Source: Pterois miles (taxonomy: Eukaryota > Chordata > Actinopteri > Perciformes > Scorpaenidae). From it: a stretch of DNA of 64,000 bases. The stretch covers positions 3,726,001 to 3,790,000 of the forward strand of contig CAMQGK010000058.1 of the NCBI GenBank assembly GCA_947000775.1. Direction: 5' to 3'. Shown piece after piece: positions 13,681 to 23,757 of the stretch. The translations under genes were made by a program, and so were the position numbers. Below the pieces are notes generated by a model, which was not told where the DNA came from, made no database searches, and saw nothing but the letters and a program-made list of their open reading frames with translations. Numbering within the stretch: the stretch's first letter is position 1; every line of letters begins with the position of its first letter.

Positions 13681-14300
13681 TCCCTACACACACCCCAAAT
13701 ACGATCATTAAATTTGTAGATGACACAACAGTGGTGGGATTGAACTTGAATGGGGACAGTATAAGCTACAACCTCCAAACAGACAGGATGGTCTACAGAA
13801 AACTGTCACTGAACATAAAAAACCCACGAGAACCCCTCTCCTCTCAACACCACAAGAGTTGAAGTGGAAAGGGTTTGCAGCTTCAAGTTTCTAGGAATTC
13901 AAATCACAGACAACCTCAGATGGACCATCTCCACTGCCCTGCTAAAAGGCTCAGCAGAACATTCATTTCCTGAGGACACTTAGGAAAAGCAACCTGCTAG
14001 TGAAGCTGATTGTGCCCTCCTACCACTGCTCTGTACAGTGTACTGACATACTGTGTTTGGCACGGTACGCAAACTGTTCAGCAGCAGACAGAAAAGCTCT
14101 CCAGAGCCACAAACACAGCCCAGAAAATAATCACACTTCCACTGGAGGACATTTTGAGATCACGCTGCCGCCACAGAGCCAGCAGCATTCTTAAGGATCC
14201 CACTCAGCCCCACCACCATCTCTTCGCTCTGCTGCCATCTGGGAGGCACCACAGCGTATTACTTCTTCCCCAGAGCCATCATTCAATGACATCAGAGCAG
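13681..14300 (+). mobile_element. degraded non-LTR retrotransposon reverse-transcriptase 3' part
   Basis: Conceptual translation in shifting frames gives FVDDTTVVG (the F/YxDD catalytic motif of reverse transcriptase) near 13710, FKFLGIQI near 13885, then the C-terminal region with LQSHKHSPEN-like and LPSGRHHS peptides near 14230. This order is that of LINE ORF2 C-terminal halves in fish. Several frameshifts and stops break the frame, so it is a fossil. The clade (L2/CR1/Rex-like) is not settled from what is visible. Confidence 0.75.
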
Positions 14301-14339
14301 AGCTGGTTCAGAGGTAATACAAGTCAAATACAACACTTT

Positions 14340-14773
14340 CAACAATTCATTTGCCAATTTCTTTAATAGTTATTATTTGAATAAAACAACCAGGTACAAT
14401 ATGAGAGAGTGGACTCTGCTTTCATAAATGACGAGAACCGATGTTGGGTACGACATATTACAAAAGTCAGATCAAACAAAAAAAGTCAAATTGTGAACAT
14501 GAACTTGAACATTGAACAACAATATTAAGCTAGTGCCTCATTTTTAGGATTCAGTACAAAAACATCAGTGTATTCATACACTCTACCCACCACCGCCTAC
14601 TCACCCACGCACACTTAACTTCACACACAACACCAGAGTATGCAGACAACACTAGATCTACAGTATACAACTATAATCTAAACAAGTCCATTAGAAAACA
14701 ATCCAAGGCTTTTTACAAAACTGATAAGCTAATTTAACGCAATTAGTTCAACAGATAACATTGAAAGGAATGC
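14340..14773 (-). other. sub1: probable sub1 3' UTR
   Basis: The ~430 bp after the sub1 stop codon carry no other gene and sit where the 3' UTR is expected. The end point is a guess because no single convincing poly-A signal stands out. Confidence 0.4.
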
Positions 14774-16249
14774 TTATATTCTCTTAACAGCATCGTCAAT
14801 GTCTGAAATCTGGTCCTTCAGTTGGGTCCATTGTTCGGGATTCAGGGAGATACCTACGAGAAATGTAAAACAGAGGTTCAAACCGTGTCCTAAACCACAA
14901 CTACAAAAAACACATCTATAGCATATGCAGAGCTGAAAGATGTAATTACCTTTTTTCCCAGGCTTCATCTCCCCATCTGGGTTCATCCAGTACTCTCTGA
15001 TGTCAATCAAGACTTTACCTTTAAAGTTCCTGACGCTGACATATCTCATCTTTCCAATCTGTAAGAAGCAAACTGTCGACTAGACTTTTCTCCATGGTAC
15101 AATTTATGGCCTTAATACCATCCACAAGTATTCAACAATCACTAAAATTACTTAGTATTATTTGCAACGGTAAAATAGAATAGCCCGACTAAACTGAAAA
15201 TATGAGAATCTTGTGTAACAGTAAATTACAACCAAATTAAAACAGAATTTGATCTTCTAAACTATTTAAGTAATTTTCAAGAATCTGACATCCTCATATC
15301 TATCACCTACATTCAAAATGAATCTGTTGAATAAAAAGTAATTAAGTGTACACAATGGATGCAAATGCAGTTTGTGGTGAGTTTAATTCCATCTAAACAG
15401 CTTTAACTATAGTATACCTGGAAACTTACCTGGAACATGTTGTCGTCGCCATTACTGCTGGCCTTGGATGAGCCACCTGGCTTGGAACTCTCTCCGCTCT
15501 TTGGTTTCTTAGCTGGTTTCTCTGGTGCACTTGACTTCTTTCTCTTTGCCTAACAAAAAATGACTTTTCAAATTATTGCCCCACATAATATCCTTACCAT
15601 AGATTAAGTTATGTGATTCACAGTCCAGGGCTAACTTGTACTGATAGAGCGGAATAGTAAAGCAGAAGTTACTATCATCAGATTGGGAGAAAAATGAAAA
15701 TAAATATTTGACTGTGAAAAAGGGGGCAGCGCTACCACAGCTGTCTGCCTCGTGCACACTGAGTGCACCGCATGATGGGAGTCGCATGTCACTTTCACTG
15801 ACTGAAAATAAAACATAACCTGAGATCAAGCTGAACAATGAATAATTCAACAACCACCGTAATGATGGAGAGAACTCGGCCACGGAGACACCACATCCTA
15901 ATAGTAAGAGTTATGTCACTCATGTTATGTAAAGAAACCAGTACCTATCAGCTGTGTGCTTGAGATCAGACTGGAGGTGTGGCCACTTAAAAGATGGGTG
16001 GGTAGTACTGGCTATGACCCTACATTTGCGCTTTTTAAACAGAAAACACAAGTTTTATATTGTGATATTCATTGAAAATGACAAACAATTACAGCAAACA
16101 GCAGGGAGATGTCAGCTAAATCTTCGCTTATAAAGGTGACTACCTAAATCACAAAGAGAGGTTGGTATTAAAGCACAAACCTTGGTCTCTACTTCACTGT
16201 CGGAGTCACTTCCAGATGTGGAGGACAGCACTTCCTTTGATTTGGGCAT
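14774..16249 (-). CDS. sub1: SUB1 / PC4, activated RNA polymerase II coactivator p15 (4 coding exons)
   Basis: Single-stranded DNA-binding transcriptional coactivator that acts in the nucleus with general factors and in DNA repair. Coding exons on the minus strand are 16181-16249, 15430-15549, 14950-15058 and 14774-14853, joined by GT-AG introns with compatible phases; the total is 378 nt, predicting 125 residues (human protein 127). The N-terminal exon gives [19 protein letters not shown], the acidic serine-rich SEAC segment; the second is lysine-rich ([17 protein letters not shown]) ending DDNMFQ; the third holds [20 protein letters not shown] and [16 protein letters not shown], the conserved DNA-binding domain; the last gives [20 protein letters not shown] and DAVKRI before the stop. 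The start ATG (16247-16249) lies just after an intron acceptor, so a non-coding 5' exon lies upstream. All key family blocks are present with no break. Confidence is high; whether it is the sub1a or sub1b paralogue is not decided. Confidence 0.96.
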
Positions 16250-17492
16250 TCTGCTGAGACAGAGATCAAAGATCTACTTCAGCACAAAACATTTACAAGA
16301 CTATGTACAGTGGGTTGGTTTTTTATCCTAAAGGGTAACACCATTCTTCTGTCTGTGTAACTTAAACAGAACATAAAATGCAAGTGTGCGGGAAGGAGGA
16401 ACGAGTATTATATGAAGATAAACTTGAAAAAAATCTCACTGGGACAGACTATTTGGTAGGCTTTTTGACAATACAGTATGCATGACAGGGACATTTTATG
16501 ACAAACATCGGACTGCCAGCATCATCTTGCTTAACAGTATCTATTGCTCATATTAGTTTTATTTCAAATACTTTATTTTCTGATTCAGACACAAAGCCTG
16601 GTGTTGTTAAAGTAAAAGGTGTCTGCAAGGTGAAACCGAGAAGAGTATATAGATAATTACATTTGAAATTCGCTACAATTAAAATCAGACAATTGTAAGA
16701 TGACCTTAGAAAAACGGGTTTTGTGAGATTACCGGTTCTGACTCTTACTTTACGGTGCTGGTTCCCAAATATAACTGAATCAACAGAAAAAGAACAGAGC
16801 GGAGCTGGTGAAACTAAAAGGAATAACAACATACACACCATAGATATTTATTTTATCGTGCAGTGGGCGGAAAACTGATGGTCAGAGGTGTCTTTGAGGA
16901 CTGTGGTGAAGTGTTTGCTGTTTTCCGTATCTGGGCTAACGTTAACTTGGCTACGCAGGTTATTTAATTTATATAGATATCGCCATGCGATGAGGCGTTT
17001 TAGCGCTTCAAACTGCACTTTGTTTCTACGTTTGACTTCAACTCGCCATAACATCTCATCTAACGTTAGCTGTTCATTTAGACTTTACCATAAACGATGA
17101 TACGCCACAGTGAGGACGCGTTAAATCGATGGACGGTGCTTTAGCTGCTGACATAGGCATTAGCTAGCAAGCTAGATGCTATCTGGGCAGTTTAGCCACG
17201 GTAGCTAACGTTAGCAGAGCTGAAGCCCCGTTACATGTGTGCTGCCTTGTTATGTATATGACATGAACGTTTTTCAGCCGGTGCACTGTATCAGCTTAAT
17301 GCGCAGTGAAACGCCAGTTTGCTCTTCTAATAAACCAAACATCTCCGCAAAGACACGCAGATTGTTTTCAAACTGTTAATGCTTACATGATGTGATGCTG
17401 TTGAGCAGACCTCTTGACAGGAAGCGGAAACCAGACTGACTTTCCGGCGCGAGCTTGTCTGTCTGTCTTCCCGCCCAGACATGTGCCCAGAC
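16250..17492 (-). promoter_or_regulatory. sub1: sub1 5' untranslated exon(s), intron and promoter region
   Basis: An acceptor immediately 5' of the start codon implies an upstream non-coding exon. The 16850-17490 stretch is richer in CG than its surroundings and contains a CCGGAA ETS-type core on the minus strand near 17440, which fits a housekeeping promoter. The tandem array begins at 17493, directly behind this region. The transcription start itself cannot be fixed by eye. Confidence 0.4.
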
Positions 17493-18366
17493 TCTGTTGA
17501 TGTTACTGAAGGAAATTTTGGTTGGATAACTATCACAAGAACTCTTATAAGAGCATTTTGAATCTCTTACACCGACCAGTTTTACTTATTTATTACCGTG
17601 TCCATACAAAGAAAGAAAAGTAATGTCATAATTTCAAAGAAAGCTTGATCCCGTTAGCTTTGCAATTGTCTTAGCAAGGTGAAAATGAATTGACAAGAAA
17701 CGCTTTTAGGACATTTATGTTTTTTGAAAATGGCTGGAGTTCCCCTTTATGGCCTCTAGATGTCACTAAAGGACAAAGTAACTTTGTGAAACATCAGAAA
17801 ACTCAACACAGATCTTCCAGTGCCCAATTAAAACAATGGATGATTAATATAGACACGTCAATACTAAAGTATGTTTATAATAATACGGTGGCATTTTATA
17901 TCATGTGTATTTATTAATTTGTGCTGTTGCTTCTTAAATAAACTAAACTTGTATTAATTTAACAAGGATGGATTTGTATACAATACCTGAAATATATAAA
18001 CTGCTTGTCAAAAGTCCTCTTTCAGAACACTTGCCATTTCACAGCATGTCCTTATTTTATTTAACATATTTTATTGCCCACATATTACAGCACAGCGAGC
18101 ATTGAGAAAGTATAAAAGTATAAGTAAAATCTATAAGTTACCATGTAATTACTTAAGAACACACACAACTAACAAAACAGAGCAAAGATATGCCCTCATT
18201 GTTAATCGGAAATGTGTCAAAACAGAGGCCATGTCATTCATTTCCCACATCCTCTCTTGTCTGTGAACGCAGCATCAAAACACCACCCCAACATAAGTGT
18301 GTTATTGCTGTTTTAGCTGTGCATTTATGTAAATATGTTAATATGTTTATATGCCTTGTTTTCCAG
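17493..18366. other. array left-end sequence without gene (copy 1)
   Basis: AT-rich non-coding sequence between the array edge and the first EndoU-like exon; equivalent to 33181-34070 in copy 2. No exon is recognised. Confidence 0.5.
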
Positions 18367-20417
18367 ATACAGAAAATAATGAAAGCAAACGAGAAGATCA
18401 CAAGTGATGCTGATCCAATGTGGTACCTCAAGTAAGTCACACAAACCATCATCATTTACATTAAGCAACATGAATGTCCACAGACACCTCTGGTGTTTAG
18501 AGTTAAAAATATTTTAATGTTTTCCTTCACGCCTCAACAGCGTCTGTTCGCCAGCATCAGTGACAACAAACTGAAGAACTTGACCACCTTCTCCTGTAAG
18601 TGTCTCTCTTTATGAGCATAAAAATCCAGCTCATTTGCAGACCTCACTGCAAATGAGGGGGGCGGCAGTAGCTCAGTCTGTAGGGAGTTGGCTTGGGAAC
18701 CGGAGGGTCACCGGTTCAAGTCCCGACATGGACCAAGAACTGAGTGTGAACTGGTAGCTGGAGAGGTGCCAGTTTACCTCTAGGGCACTGCCGAGGTGCC
18801 CCTGAGCAAGGCACCAAACCCCCAACTGCTCGGGGCGCTTGTCAGGAGCAGCCCCCTCACTCTGACACCTCTCCATTAATGCATGTATGTGTGTGTTTCG
18901 GATCAGCATGTACCGTGTATAAGTTAAAACAACAGAGTGTAAATTGAATTTCCCCACTGTGGGACTAATAAAGGTTGTTCTTCTTCTTCTTCTTCTTCTT
19001 CTTCTCACTGTGACAAATGGGATTTCTATGACGACAGAGTTCATAAAACTCCTGAACAACTATGAGCGGTCCACAGGCGTGACTGAATGGGTCACAACAG
19101 AGGAGCTGACAGAGACTAATCTCTTCCTGGATGCCGTCTTGGACACAGAAGTACATTTGACATGTTACAACCTGTTACGCAAACAAGCCACATACTGTAC
19201 AGTTGAACAGTTGTGTTACTTTCTATTACACAACACTGTTTGTTTTCGGTCTGGATGTTTTCCAATCATGAGAAGATAATGTATACAGCATATATTCAAC
19301 GTTTTTTTGTTCACACTGATTGTATATTTTGTGGGTTTTAGACCGCAGCTGAACTCCAGAGGTAGTTTTGTCCCTTCCTGTCTCACTGCAGCACTCAACA
19401 CATTACCTCAGGATGTTAGAGAGAGAAACACATCTGAAACATCTGTGTGCAGCTGTGGAATACTGTGTTGGCCTCTGCTGGTCCTATTGAAAAACTATGT
19501 GAAGATGCTGTACTTGTACCTGGAGTAAAGGCACGTTAGTTAGATGGACCTGATGGCTGTAGTTGACATCAGGATGGAAGTCTTTTGCAGAGGACAATTA
19601 CACATTTGTATTTGGTTCCCTCTTGTTAATCAAGCTTGTTGAGAGCTTCAGGAGCTTAAAGAATCAGTCTGATCTGGTTCCGCCTCTACCACAGGCAGAG
19701 AAACACAGGCTGAGAATGACAAACAGCAGCAGATGATCATGTCTGTTTGTTGAAGTTATCATTAAATTAGTGTGCACAGAAAGCAATCAAGGGATTTACT
19801 ATGATTGTGTTAAAAGTCATGTAGTTGTTTTGAAGTAATATTTTATTTTGTGTGGTATTTCTAGACTGAAACATCCACCAGCCTGGACTCGAGGATTTGA
19901 GCAGGTGCTTGTTGGAGAGACAAAATCTGGAACAGAAATCATCAGTTTTCACTACTGGTTCCAGTTCTACCTGCAAGTAAAAAGTACCCACTTGGACTAC
20001 AAAGGATACAAGGCCAGGGATCATGACTTGGTGAGTAGAACTGTTCATCGGACAAAATGTCTGCGGGGACACAATCTGTTGTCTCTGTCTTTATTTATTT
20101 TTTATTCTGCTAAGCTAACGTTCATGTGTGTCTATCCACAGCCTGATCACGACGACCACGTTCTGAACCTCCAGTTCAGCTGGCACAGTTTTGGGAAGCC
20201 TGTTGGTAGCGCCTTCATTGGGACCTGACCTGAGTTTGACATGGCACTCTTCACCATCGTCTTCCTCACGAACACAGAGAGGAGCACCGCAGTGCTGGTC
20301 AACATCGACCAGTGTTAGATGAAGGTGGTGGTGATCAGACATGGACGCTCCCTCGGGGAGCATCCCCCAATCTGCTCAGCAGCAACAGCAGACATGTTAG
20401 GCAGCACTCACATATAA
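18367..20417 (+). pseudogene. EndoU-family poly(U)-specific endoribonuclease relic, copy 1
   Basis: EndoU (XendoU) enzymes cut RNA at uridines, leaving 2',3'-cyclic phosphate. Exon-like blocks: 18367-18431 ([18 protein letters not shown], flanked by AG and GTAAGT), 18541-18593 (LFASISDNKLKNLTTFS), about 19018-19155 (FIKLLNNYERSTGVTEW, then TTEELTETNLFLDAVLDTEV), 19865-20030 (RGFEQVLVGETKSG, then FHYWFQFYLQ and DYKGY) and 20142-20417 (DHVLNLQFSWHSFGKPVGS). The first two blocks do not join in phase. The usual first catalytic histidine (GFEHVF in the family) is glutamine; the second histidine (FHYW) and the lysine of GKP remain. TGA at 20226-20228 replaces the usual codon after FIGT, and TAG follows NIDQC near 20318. 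A SINE (18657-19005) lies in one intron. The region after FIGT still resembles the family (PEFDMALFTIVF...IRHGRSLG). A dead gene is the best reading. Confidence 0.88.
18657..19005 (+). mobile_element. tRNA-derived SINE, full-length
   Basis: The head carries the A-box-like 'TAGCTCAGTCTGTAGGGAG' and the B-box 'GGTTCAAGTCC'; the body contains 'AACTGGTAGCTGGAGAGGTG' and 'CTCTCCATTAATGCATG'; the tail is 'TTGAATTTCCCCACTGTGGG' then ACTAATAAAGG and (CTT)n. It lies inside an EndoU intron in copy 1 only. It serves as the reference form for the chimeric SINEs of this window. Confidence 0.9.
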
Positions 20418-21172
20418 ACATGATAAACAGTGATACTCAGTCTGAGGCACAAATGTACTGTGATATAGTTAAAACGTAACAAACCTGCATAATGCCGTGC
20501 AGGACATAGATGAGTACACGTCTGTAATTTTTATCAACACCTTTGTCAACTTGATTCATTTGTCACAAAAAGCTATTTCAATAAAAGTAATTCATGCTTT
20601 TTAAAGTCAAATATTTGGTGTGTTTATGAGATATCCTTTCATTTCCTTTGTAATACATTCAAATCACTTCATTATACGGATGCAATGGATTAAGTATGAG
20701 TATGTGGAAGAAATACTCAAATCCTTTGAGCAGAGCTGTTTTAGTAACGTGTAACAGGGTAGCGGAATAAATAGTGTGATCATGTTCTCCTGAACATGGA
20801 AGTTGATGGCAATTGTTTTGAATTTAAAGCATTACATCTTCAATTCTTTAAGACATCAGTAAGAGATCTAGTGATGTAGACTGTTTCTTATTTACTTCAC
20901 TTCCCAGGTAGATAAATTTATATATTATATGTTGACTTCACTGAACTGATAAAGCATTTTAAATGAGTGGTCCATGGTCCAAATGAGTCCAGTTCCCTTT
21001 AGTCTGACTCACTGGGTGTAGACTGGGTAAAACCCTACCAATGGCCATGTATTTCATGTACATCCTCCATTTGAAAGTTATTAACAATAAATGTATTATT
21101 GTATATTAAAAAAGAGACACCCCATCTGATCTTTTGTTTTATATTGTTTTTATTTAGCAACATTAACTATAT

Positions 21173-21177
<5 letters not shown>
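20418..21177. other. EndoU 3' flank, no gene (copy 1)
   Basis: Contains an AATAAA at about 20579 that may be the old EndoU poly-A signal. Nothing else is recognised; the equivalents are 35581-36340 and 49723-50478. Confidence 0.5.

Positions 21178-21234
<57 letters not shown>
21176..21234. repeat. (TA)n microsatellite, copy 1
   Basis: About 28 uninterrupted TA units. Equivalent arrays lie at 36340-36397 and 50480-50590. Confidence 0.97.
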
Positions 21235-21236
<2 letters not shown>

Positions 21237-21239
21237 CTA

Positions 21240-21300
21240 TATTGTAAATTTCCCCACTGTGGGACTAATAAAGGAATATCTTATCTTATCTTATCTTATT
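21240..21300 (+). mobile_element. SINE tail fragment, copy 1
   Basis: 'TGTAAATTTCCCCACTGTGG' then GACTAATAAAGGAATATC and four CTTAT repeats: the 3' end of the fish SINE/LINE tail, directly after the TA array. It is also at 50601-50658 in copy 3 but absent from copy 2. Confidence 0.75.
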
Positions 21301-21568
21301 GTACTGCAGTTCCAGCGATCCAGTGTTCAATAATTAAAGCCACATTAACAGTCTTCCAAAAGCAAAATATTCAAATATGTACACATTGGTGGCGGGTTCT
21401 AACATACTGCATCACTGCTCTAAAATTTCAATTATCCTTCCCTATACCGTTCACATAGTTAAGAGGAGAAAAGCCAGAACAAATTCACAGATTTTGAAAT
21501 GGAGGAGCCAGTAGGTAAACATGTCAGCGTATCCAGCAGGCCCACTTGGTATTTCTGTGTTAGACTGT

Positions 21569-22925
21569 TCACTTTTCACTGCTCAGATACAAGTCTTTCC
21601 TCCTGTCACTGTGTCTGGATGAGCGTCTGTCCTCTCTGTGATGGTGGGAGGCGCTCCTCTCCCTGCTCCTGCTCCTTCTCCTCCGCCTGTCGCCCTCTAG
21701 TCTGCTGTGGGATCTCTCAGATCTCGGCGGGCTTCTGCTGCGCTGGCGTTGCCTCCACGATCGGTCTCCTTAACGCTCTGAGCGCCACCCGTCTCTGTGA
21801 CTCCCCCTCACGCTGGCGATAAGTGCAGGTCCCTGTCGGCCTCCCGGAATTCATTGCCAGGGTTTGGAAATACGTGCAAGAAGTTACAGTGCTTCCCTTT
21901 AGGGCACTTCTTTCTGTCAAACAATCCTGAGAGAGGAAATACAAACACAACTGAACCTTGTGTCTCTGCAGGAATGTCACCAAGTGAAAATGCCACTCTT
22001 ATTATCAGTATGAATAACTCACCACATATAGCATTCTTCCAGCGTGTAACAGGACACAGCTCACAATGAAGCTGCCGACCTGCGTACCACCTCCCATTGA
22101 ACCTGATGATGGCATCTTTACACTGCTCCTCTCTGGGCAGACAAAAGGACAGGATGAAGAGTTTTATCCAAAAATTCAAACAATGTACATTTTATTTATT
22201 TGGAAAAAGTTGTGGAGTGGCTATGTGATGACTTACGTGTCAAACTGAATGTAAACATTTCCTCTCAAGTGCGCTTCGTAATTGCAGCTCACCTAAAAAA
22301 GGAAAGTTATCAATGAAACCAAATGTGTAGTTTTAACATGATACATGATATATTGGCTTCAAACAACTAAGTTTTTGATGAAAATCTCTTTAATGTAGTT
22401 TAATGTAGTCAGATTTTGTGTGTAAGATTTTTAACTAAAATATGTACTGAGTGGAATATTTTACAGTTTGAAGAACAAAATTGTCAGTACTCCCTGGTGG
22501 AAAAAAAAAACTGTAATAAAGACGCTGTTTCAAAAGTAGTGTAACATATCTTTGACATTTTTTATCAGTACTGAATAAGTAATTTCCTGTTGCTTCGGAA
22601 AATATATTCATGATACAGTATATCTGAAATGACCTGCTATCATCCGATGCATCGACCTGGATGATTCATTGGCCAGGCTCTAGAAATATAATTTCTATTG
22701 CCATGATGCCATCAACACATTCTGCTGCTCTTAATGTGTGTGGTTTAACTGAACTATGAATATGTAGATATACATTAAACTGAGTTTTATACCATTAGGA
22801 GGATAAAATACTGACAAAATACTTACATGAGAGTTACAGTCCTACCACTTCCTCTGGCTTGAGCGAGAGCCTGTCGTTTCCATTTTCTTCTTTCTTTCCT
22901 CAGAGCCGCTTTGCGTTGCTTTTGA
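21569..22925 (-). pseudogene. zrsr2: zrsr2-like (U2AF35-related protein) relic, copy 1
   Basis: ZRSR2 recognises the 3' splice site of minor (U12) introns. Blocks on the minus strand: 22846-22925 (KQRKAALRKERRKWKRQALA, the basic N-terminal region); 22237-22292 (VSCNYEAHLRGNVYIQFDT, RRM end); 22023-22132 (EEQCKDAIIRFNGRWYAGRQ, then LHCELCPVTRWKNAICG); 21808-21926 (LFDRKKCPKGKHCNFLHVF, second CCCH zinc finger, to DLHLSPA then TGA). The last three join in perfect phase across GT-AG introns. The exons for the acidic coiled region, first zinc finger and first half of the RRM are absent between 22292 and 22846. The RS tail survives in another frame (RQRSRSPPRSERSHSR, RRRRSRSRERSAS) to a stop at 21569, so there is a frameshift after LSP plus a TAA upstream of the RS run. 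A gene fragment with conserved domains, probably non-functional. Confidence 0.9.
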
Positions 22926-23602
22926 CTAAAGAGAAGAAGATGGAATAATTACATTAGAGGACTAAAAAAGCTAAACCATAAATACTTTACAGGGGGGTCT
23001 TGTGCAAAAAGTGTGCCTGTTGTTATTTGTGGATACAAATGCAATCTAAAGAGTATGACAGACAAACTTTGAGAACCACTGGCCTAATGTAATCAAAACC
23101 AGTCCTGCAAAAGGAGCACTGTAGCATTAAGAAGCCTGTAATTCCCAGGATATGATGAGAGCGTATTACAGAGGAGTTGATTCAGTTCTACGTTATCACA
23201 GACACTTGAGACAGTAGTTTGTGTTATATCTGGGTTGTATTAATCAGCAATTAATTAATCACGTAAGCAGCAGCAACAGCAGCAGCAATAGTTGCAGTAG
23301 ACACACTGGCACCTTCATTAATATCACACTCAACTGACTGTGTTTTATATTCTCATTGCATTGACGGGTGGACTGTTCTCAGGTGCCTGTGCAGGTTGTT
23401 TGTGGCTCTAAATGATACTCTTGCAGACTCTGCACTCTTCCTTTGTATCGTCAATAAAACTGAAATGTTTCCAGATTTTGATTCTTTTCCTAGTGTAACT
23501 CATTTTCTTTACTTTACCTTCCTAATATGTCGAAGTTGGCTTCTCTTGTTGCCCCCGGCTCTCTCTCTCCTTCCCTCCTGCTCTGTTCGTGCGCTACTGC
23601 TG

Positions 23603-23605
<3 letters not shown>
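22926..23605. other. zrsr2 5' flank without recognised exon (copy 1)
   Basis: A CAG-rich stretch (GCAGCAGCAACAGCAGCAGC, near 23266) is the only notable pattern. Equivalents are 37627-38302 and 52273-52945. The real zrsr2 first exon was not found. Confidence 0.45.

Positions 23606-23655
<50 letters not shown>
23606..23655. repeat. (GA)n microsatellite, copy 1
   Basis: About 25 GA units. Copies 2 and 3 have about 19 (38305-38342) and about 20 (52947-52988). Confidence 0.97.
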
Positions 23656-23657
<2 letters not shown>

Positions 23658-23669
23658 ACAGAGAGAAAA

Positions 23670-23757
23670 CACGGCTCCCAAATAGGAGCTGGCTCCCGTT
23701 GTTCACATCGAAGAGCCGGCTCTAAGGGCCGTTTTGTTCCCGACCGACCCATCACTA
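23670..23757 (-). mobile_element. possible hAT transposon terminus, copy 1
   Basis: Read on the minus strand it starts 'TAGTGATGGGTCGGTCGGGA' and contains repeated GAGCCGGCTC/GGAGCC words, a pattern I associate with hAT element ends in fish. Only one end is visible; the GA repeat and minisatellite replace the rest. Same sequence at about 38356-38446 and 53003-53092. Confidence 0.4.

Noticed and set aside
16548..17054. Open frames upstream of sub1 on the minus strand
   Set aside because: No family similarity; they fall in the 5' UTR/intron and promoter region of sub1 and lack a splice-compatible chain.
20226..20228. TGA in EndoU as a selenocysteine codon
   Set aside because: The family has no cysteine or selenocysteine at this place, a second stop (TAG) follows, and no SECIS-like element was noticed downstream.
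21099..21458. Open frame with a long Tyr-Ile repeat
   Set aside because: It is translation of the (TA)n microsatellite.
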